DNA of 64,000 bases. It comes from UBA8199 sp964507045 (GTDB lineage: Bacteria; Verrucomicrobiota; Verrucomicrobiia; Limisphaerales; UBA8199). Shown here one piece after another: positions 59,265-64,000 of this stretch. The position numbers were made by a program, and so were the translations under genes. Every line of letters begins with the position of its first letter. Positions within the stretch are counted from its first letter, which is position 1. Under the pieces are notes generated by a model. That model searched no databases and was not told where the DNA came from. It saw only the letters and a program-made list of their open reading frames with translations. The stretch covers positions 56,537-120,536 of the forward strand of contig CAZDOO010000003.1 in NCBI GenBank assembly GCA_964507045.1, written 5' to 3'.

Positions 59265-60551
59265 TCATAACCGTTCAGCTTCCGGCTCGCGGTAATAGTC
59301 GCGCTGGAAGGTGAAGAACACCGCAACCAGCAGCGCCAGACCCCCCAGCAAGTATGCCCCGGACAAGGCGGAAAAGCCATAGCCCAGCCCGAGGCCCTCG
59401 GAATACGATTCCCGCAGCCGCCCGAGCAACCACGGGGAAAGCGAGCCCACCAGGAACGCCAGCATCGTCATGATGCCCACCGCCGAGGCGCGGTGCCGGG
59501 GGGCGATGACTTGGAACAAGGCCGCGTGCGTGTTGGCTTCATAGAATCCGCGGAACAGGCCGAACCCCGCCATGGCCGCGCACGCCGCGAATAAAGTCCC
59601 CGCCCGCCCCATCAGGAATATCACCGGCACGCCCAGTAGCATCGCCGCGCCCATCATCTGGGGCCGGAACACCGGCCGCGTCACCGCCATACGGTCGGAT
59701 AGCCAGCCGCCGAGTAGAATGCCCAGCAACGCCGCCAGGTGATGATAGAACATGGCAAAACCGCCGGCTTTGGTCAGCGAGAGATGGAACCGCTCCTGCA
59801 GGAACACCGGCGCCCAAACCACATAAGCGTTGTTGACAAAGACGATCGCGGTGAACCCCGCCGTCAGCAGCAGCGCGGTCGGCGAACGAAACAGCACGCC
59901 CAGGGCCTGCCAAACCGAGTCGCGCGGGCCCGCGTCCGGGTGGGCCGCGGGAGCCGGGGCATCCAGCAGGCGCCACATCAAAACCAGGCCGAGCACGACG
60001 CCGCCGCCGCCAAAGGTGAAGAAGGCCGAGCGCCAGCCCCAGCGTTCCGCGATGAACCCGCCCAGGAACCCGCTGACCATCACGCCGAGGTAGAGGGAAG
60101 ATTGATGAATGGACAGGGCGATCGCGCGGGTCCGGGTGTGATAGGTGGCCAGCAGCGGGTAGGCCGCCGGCGCGTAGAAGGATTCGCCGCCGGCGGTGGC
60201 GACGCTGCGAAACGCAATCAGCGCGATCAGCCCGCCCGCCAGCCCGGTGCACATCGTGGCCGTGCTCCAAAACAACAGGCAGCTGATGATGATCTTCTTC
60301 CGGTTCCACACGTCCCCCAAATACCCGGCCACAGGCATCATAACCGCGAGCATGAAGAACAGCACCGAGCCCACCAACCCGAGCTGGCTGTCCGCCAGGT
60401 GCAGGTCGGCTTTGATGGCGGACAGGACTACGCCAAAGATCGCGCGGTCGCCCTGGTGAAAGAAAAAGGCGCAGAACAGCAGCGCCAGCAGCTCCCACTT
60501 GTAGCGCGGACGGGACACGGCGCCTCCGGCATGGTCGGCGCCGCCGCTCAC
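59265..60551 (-). CDS. MFS sugar-acid transporter
   Basis: This 428-residue inner-membrane protein has about 12 helices. The start is GTG at 60551, overlapping the SDR stop (GTGA). Helix 1 shows FFFHQGDRAIFGVVLSAIKADL, a pattern of the anion:cation symporter group (hexuronate, galactonate), followed by GYLGDVWNRKKIIISCLLFW between helices 2 and 3. A sugar acid or sugar is the likely substrate. The gene precedes the DUF6259 gene by 43 bases. Confidence 0.85.
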   Translation of the reverse strand: MSGGADHAGGAVSRPRYKWELLALLFCAFFFHQGDRAIFGVVLSAIKADLHLADSQLGLVGSVLFFMLAVMMPVAGYLGDVWNRKKIIISCLLFWSTATMCTGLAGGLIALIAFRSVATAGGESFYAPAAYPLLATYHTRTRAIALSIHQSSLYLGVMVSGFLGGFIAERWGWRSAFFTFGGGGVVLGLVLMWRLLDAPAPAAHPDAGPRDSVWQALGVLFRSPTALLLTAGFTAIVFVNNAYVVWAPVFLQERFHLSLTKAGGFAMFYHHLAALLGILLGGWLSDRMAVTRPVFRPQMMGAAMLLGVPVIFLMGRAGTLFAACAAMAGFGLFRGFYEANTHAALFQVIAPRHRASAVGIMTMLAFLVGSLSPWLLGRLRESYSEGLGLGYGFSALSGAYLLGGLALLVAVFFTFQRDYYREPEAERL

Positions 60552-61321
60552 ACGTCAACGTCGGCGGGCATGTGCTGGGCCGAGCACCCGCCGTCCACCA
60601 CCAGCCTGGCCCCGGTGATATTTGATGCCTGGTCGGACGCCAGGAAGAGCACCGCCTGCGCCACCTCTTCCGCGCTGGCTTCCCGGCCCAACGGCACGTT
60701 GGCCCGGCGCCGCTTCGCCTTGGCCGACGCCAGCACCTCCCAGCGGTCGGTGTGAATGTAACCCGGCGCCACGGTATTGACGCGGATCCCATAAGGCCCG
60801 AGGTCCGTTGCCATTGAAAGCGTCAAGGCGTCCACCCCTCCCTTGCTCGCCAGGTAGGCGGTTCGCTTGCGGATGGCCCGCGTCGAAACATTCGAACCGA
60901 TGTGGACAATCGCGCCGCCGCCCTGCCGTTTCATCATGCGCCCGGCTTGCTGCGAGACGTAGAACGCTCCCGTCAGGTTCACCCGCAGCACCGCCTCGAA
61001 GCACTCCAGCTCCAGTTCCAGGAAGCCCGCCCCCACGCCCAGGTGCGCCGCGTTGTTCACCAGCACGTCCAGGCGTTTGGCCTTGGCGGAGATTTCCCGG
61101 AACATCGCGTCCACGTCGGCCGGCACCCCCACGTCGCCGAGCAAGCCCCGGACTTTCTTGAAACCACGCCGGCGCAGCACGGCCAAGGCGTGATCCACCC
61201 CTTCCTGAGTTCGGCTGTTGAGATAGACGGTGGCTCCCTCCGCGGCGAACGCCGCCGCAATCCCCAAGCCCGTATTCCGGGCAGCCCCCGTCACCAGGAC
61301 AATCTTGTTGCTGAAGCGCAT
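60548..61321 (-). CDS. SDR family sugar dehydrogenase
   Basis: The 257-residue protein is a classical short-chain dehydrogenase: TGAARNTGLGIA (cofactor loop, about 11-22), NNAAHLG (about 89), HIGSN with the catalytic Ser, and TAYLASKGG with catalytic Tyr and Lys (about 155). Absence of a basic residue after the second strand, SRTQE, hints at NADP or NAD equally. Oxidation of a sugar to its lactone fits the downstream dehydratase. It is the first gene of the operon and diverges from the regulator gene, with 97 bases between starts. Confidence 0.88.
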   Translation of the reverse strand: MRFSNKIVLVTGAARNTGLGIAAAFAAEGATVYLNSRTQEGVDHALAVLRRRGFKKVRGLLGDVGVPADVDAMFREISAKAKRLDVLVNNAAHLGVGAGFLELELECFEAVLRVNLTGAFYVSQQAGRMMKRQGGGAIVHIGSNVSTRAIRKRTAYLASKGGVDALTLSMATDLGPYGIRVNTVAPGYIHTDRWEVLASAKAKRRRANVPLGREASAEEVAQAVLFLASDQASNITGARLVVDGGCSAQHMPADVDV

Positions 61322-61418
61322 AGGATGACGCTTTCCAGTCTAGGCCCGCCGGGGATTGGGTGCAATTGCCTTATTTCGTCATTGCCATTGCATTTTTGGA
61401 CAGGCAGCCTACGGGCTG

Positions 61419-62558
61419 ATGAAACACCCCTCCGTTCCCCGCCGGGCGGTTGCCGTCTGCATTGACACGCGGGACGGCGCCGGACGTAACCGGCTGCACG
61501 GCGTGGCGCAATATCTCCGCCGCCTGGGCTGGCGGATGATGCTGGTCCGCCACAGCGGCGCGGCGGCGGCGGCAGAAGTGGCGCGTCTCGCCCCGGGCGG
61601 CATCATCGCCTACGTGGCCGACCGGTGCCTGCTCGAGATGGCCCGGAAGCTGGCTGTACCCCTGGTGGATACCGCGCTCGGAGAGCTGGAGGTCGCCATG
61701 ACCGTAAGCCTGGATAACAACGCCGTCGGCCGCCTGGCCGCCGAGCACCTGTCCCAGGCGGGGCTCAAGAATTTCGGCTATTGCGGCGTGCAGGGACGGG
61801 CGGCGTCCGAGCAGCGCCGGGCAAGCTTCGCCGCGTGTCTGGGAGAGCGTCCGCTGGCGGCCTTTTCCGAACCGGTGAGCGAGGGCGAGTCGCGCCTCGA
61901 GCCGCTGATGGGCTGGCTGAAGCGGCTGCCCAAGCCGGTCGGGCTGCTGGTCTTTGACGACAAGCTGGGCGAGCGGGTGTTGACCGCCTGCCGGTGGGCC
62001 CACCTGGCCGTCCCACATGAGGTGGCGGTCCTGGGCATCGGCGATGATGAGCTCATGTGCGACGTGAGCTGGCCCACTTTGTCCAGCATCAGCCTGCCCA
62101 CGCCCCGCCTCGGCTTCGAGGCGGCGCGGATGCTGGCAAACGCGATGGCCGGCAGGAAGATCCGGCAGCCGCATCTCAAGATTCAGCCCACCGGCGTTGT
62201 GGCGCGCGGCTCGACCGACATGGTAGCCGTCGAGGATGCGCTTGTGAAAGCCGCCGTCCAGTTCATCCGCGCCCAGGCCGGCAGGCTCATCGGCGTGGAG
62301 CAGGTCGCCCAGGCGGTCGCGGTCTCCCGGCGCACGCTGGATCGCCGTTTCACCGAGGTGCTCGGGCGGACCGTGCACGCGGAACTGGCCCGCGTGCGAA
62401 TGCAGATGGCCCGTGGTCTATTGGCCGACGGCTCCCAGCCGATTGCCGACGTGGCCCGCGGATGCGGCTACGGGACCGCCGCCTCGTTCAGCCGCGCCTT
62501 CCGCCAACACTCCGGCCGCTGGCCCTCCGAATACCGCGACGACCTGCGGATTCTCTAA
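61419..62558 (+). CDS. XylR-like AraC-family transcriptional regulator
   Basis: The 379-residue protein starts at 61419 (MKHPSVPRRAVAVCIDTRDG). Residues about 10-265 form a LacI/periplasmic-binding-type sensor domain: VSLDNNAVGRLAAEHL, NFGYCGV, EVAVLGIGDDELMCD. The C terminus is an AraC-type double helix-turn-helix (about 280-375) with PIADVARGCGYGTAASFSRAF. This is the layout of XylR. It should bind a sugar and control the divergent operon from the 97-base gap. No operator could be singled out. Confidence 0.9.
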   Translation: MKHPSVPRRAVAVCIDTRDGAGRNRLHGVAQYLRRLGWRMMLVRHSGAAAAAEVARLAPGGIIAYVADRCLLEMARKLAVPLVDTALGELEVAMTVSLDNNAVGRLAAEHLSQAGLKNFGYCGVQGRAASEQRRASFAACLGERPLAAFSEPVSEGESRLEPLMGWLKRLPKPVGLLVFDDKLGERVLTACRWAHLAVPHEVAVLGIGDDELMCDVSWPTLSSISLPTPRLGFEAARMLANAMAGRKIRQPHLKIQPTGVVARGSTDMVAVEDALVKAAVQFIRAQAGRLIGVEQVAQAVAVSRRTLDRRFTEVLGRTVHAELARVRMQMARGLLADGSQPIADVARGCGYGTAASFSRAFRQHSGRWPSEYRDDLRIL

Positions 62559-62833
62559 CGCAACTCCCAACCTGCCGCTGAACGTCGAACCGGCGGACTG
62601 AACTCAGCGGTAGAGGCGGGCGACAAAGCCGCCACCCGGGCTTGTTTGCCGCGCACGTTGATCTCCGACTTGGCCCCGCGCCCGGGAAACCTCACTTTGA
62701 ACTGTCCCTATGCCGTCGCGACGGTCGTTTCCCTGCCACAACCATCGGCAACCCCACCCGCCACGAAAACCGCCGCAGTATCAGGCTGATTGCGTCCGGC
62801 TCATGCACGGTCAGATCAGGTTCGGGTCGCTCA

Positions 62834-63778
62834 TCAGGCGATCGCCCTAGTCCTCCCCAGCCTCCCCAGCCTTCCAAGCCTCCCCAGGGCCACCTGCAAG
62901 CTGTGTACAAGGGGTGTACAAGAGATGATCACCGGATGCTCACACTTCAGTCCCCTGTTCTCCCTTTGTGCATCCGGTGTACTCCCCTTGTACACGCTTC
63001 GAGAGAACGAAGAATTGACCTCGGCGGGGGCGGCAGCGGACTTTGGGGCTGCTGAAGGCTTCGCTTTCGTAACTTTTGTCTTTTCAGTTATTTGCTGGTT
63101 CTTGGGCTTGGGCGGCGGCGGGACAATCGCGCTGTACACCCATTCCTGGCCTTTCCAGCCGCTCTTTGTCTGGCTGGTGACGATGAAGACCTTCTGACCG
63201 GGGATAGGCTGGCCAAATCGGGCGGTGTAGAGGTCTGTGATGTCGCATTGGCCGTCGGTGGCCGGTCCCAACAGGCCCAGGTAATAGACCCGCCGGCGCT
63301 TCATACGGCCCGAGCTGCAGGGCGGTTGGCCATATACCATGATGTCCTCAGTGACGGTCCCGACATTCAGCCGCAGGCGCACGCCGGTTTCCGGGTCGTT
63401 GACGATGTCCAGCCCGGTGACGGGGTTGGGGGCGAACACGACGGGGGCGGGGGGTTCGAGCACGGGCGGCTGGCCGATGCCGCGCCGGGTGCTGTTGATT
63501 TGGACGCAGAATTGCTGGCCGCTCAGGTGCGCATACTGGCCCAGCGACGGGTGGCTGGGGGCGTTGAGGGCGGCGGTGTTCCAGCGTTCGCGCTGGGCTT
63601 CGGTGAGCTTGCAGCCCCACTCGTGTGAGGAAACGCCGAAATGGGACCGCGCCGCCGCCTTGCGCTGGGAGGGCTGGTCGCGGGGGATGGTCCGTTGTCG
63701 GGCGCATTGGCCGAAGGGCGATGGGTAGAAGGTGTTCGGGCCGAGGCTGCCGGTGCGGGGGGTATCGAGGAGTTTCAT
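62834..63778 (-). CDS. Uncharacterised protein whose 3' end overlaps a phased repeat
   Basis: The 314-residue protein starts MKLLDTPRTGSLGPNTFYPS. The N-terminal 90 residues are Arg/Gln-rich (GQCARQRTIPRDQPSQRKAA, HEWGCKLTEAQRERW), with HLSGQQFCVQINSTRRGIG, then a beta-rich part with PPAPVVFAPNPVTGLDIVND, MKRRRVYYLGLLGPA, GQKVFIVTSQTKSGWKGQEW. From residue 228 the chain turns into a Lys/Pro linker and then SRSVYKGSTPDAQRE, with the end made of LGR repeats. That end is encoded by an 11-nt-phased array (62897-62995) and four 9-nt units. I associate this N terminus with a multi-copy Verrucomicrobia family; the function is unknown. Confidence 0.6.
   Translation of the reverse strand: MKLLDTPRTGSLGPNTFYPSPFGQCARQRTIPRDQPSQRKAAARSHFGVSSHEWGCKLTEAQRERWNTAALNAPSHPSLGQYAHLSGQQFCVQINSTRRGIGQPPVLEPPAPVVFAPNPVTGLDIVNDPETGVRLRLNVGTVTEDIMVYGQPPCSSGRMKRRRVYYLGLLGPATDGQCDITDLYTARFGQPIPGQKVFIVTSQTKSGWKGQEWVYSAIVPPPPKPKNQQITEKTKVTKAKPSAAPKSAAAPAEVNSSFSRSVYKGSTPDAQRENRGLKCEHPVIISCTPLVHSLQVALGRLGRLGRLGRTRAIA
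62852..62887. repeat. Four tandem 9-nt units
   Basis: CCTCCCCAG occurs three times and CCTTCCAAG once, in direct 9-nt steps. Read on the minus strand it encodes LGR repeated within the protein at 62834-63778. Confidence 0.85.
62897..62995. repeat. 11-nt-phased palindromic array (locus D)
   Basis: Nine successive 11-nt units run from 62897 to 62995, for example CAAGGGGTGTA, CACCGGATGCT, CCGGTGTACTC and CCCTTGTACAC. Inverted arms are GTGTACAAGGGG (62903-62914) with CCCCTTGTACAC (62984-62995), and CACCGGATG (62930-62938) with CATCCGGTG (62971-62979). The two pairs are displaced from a common centre by exactly one unit. The array lies within the coding sequence at 62834-63778. Confidence 0.8.
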
Positions 63779-64000
63779 AAGCGAGGCGCTTTCTTTCAGG
63801 GGCCGGGAGCGCCGCCCGGCGACCAGCCCGACGCGGGCCTGTCAACCGGGCTGCCATATCTCCGCAGCCTTGAGACAGAACCTGCCACACCGGCGGCTGC
63901 GGTCAACGAGATAGCGGCCGGTCTGATTCGAGTTGAGGGTTCGAGGTTGGATGTGCTTTGTAGAAACCTTTTGTGTCTCGCATACGTCTTATGATGGCAT

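Overview
The window looks like a high-GC chromosomal segment of a Gram-negative, LPS-bearing bacterium of the Verrucomicrobiota, most likely the Limisphaerales/Pedosphaera side of that phylum. This assignment is inference. It rests on a PEP-CTERM surface protein; a C-terminal domain ending in RFYRV-type residues on three secreted amylases; LPS and outer-membrane genes (waaA, lptE-like, bamD-like); a DUF6259-type enzyme in a carbohydrate operon; and a protein starting MKLLDTPRTGS that I associate with this group. No tRNA, rRNA, IS transposase, phage or CRISPR locus was recognised.

Layout. 1-3.1 kb: two VWA-domain proteins (the first cut by the window edge) and an OsmC-type protein. 3.2-18.0 kb: a starch/alpha-glucan locus with a PEP-CTERM protein carrying starch-binding-like modules, two very large secreted GH13 enzymes on the minus strand and, divergent from them, a secreted GH57 enzyme followed by a smaller GH13 enzyme. 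The 0.87 kb between the two arms is full of repeats. 18.1-24.3 kb: glycosyltransferases and a flippase for surface polysaccharide. 24.3-26.8 kb: two tandem thymidylate-kinase-like genes and a ROK glucokinase. 27.0-33 kb: a FecR-domain protein with a strong promoter and terminator, a TPR protein, mtnA, a small uncharacterised-family protein, a membrane protein, HU, prmC and murA. 33.6-37.8 kb: a small membrane protein, a zinc-ribbon protein, bamD-like and lptE-like genes, and a Ser/Thr kinase. 37.8-41.8 kb: a gene-poor stretch with a clear terminator and a possible small RNA, a small protein, an NhaD-type antiporter and waaA. 41.9-47.1 kb (minus): pilT, a PilZ-like protein, and the core run coaD-yceD-rpmF-plsX-fabH. 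47.2-49.6 kb: a glycerophosphodiesterase with an OPA-family transporter.

49.9-62.6 kb is a compact carbohydrate-utilisation cluster. Six minus-strand genes (SDR dehydrogenase, MFS transporter, DUF6259 enzyme, agarase-like GH, mutarotase-like protein, enolase-superfamily dehydratase) form one probable operon, with a divergent XylR-like AraC regulator on one side and a large secreted TIM-barrel protein converging from the other. Uptake, hydrolysis, oxidation and dehydration of a galactose- or uronate-type sugar is the simplest reading.

The least explained signal is a set of four non-identical arrays at 12.66, 34.3, 49.76 and 62.9 kb. Each is built from consecutive degenerate 11-nt units; at three loci the units are arranged as an inverted repeat. 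The last lies inside the 3' end of a coding sequence. The unit sequence differs from locus to locus, but the 11-nt phase and palindromic plan are kept.
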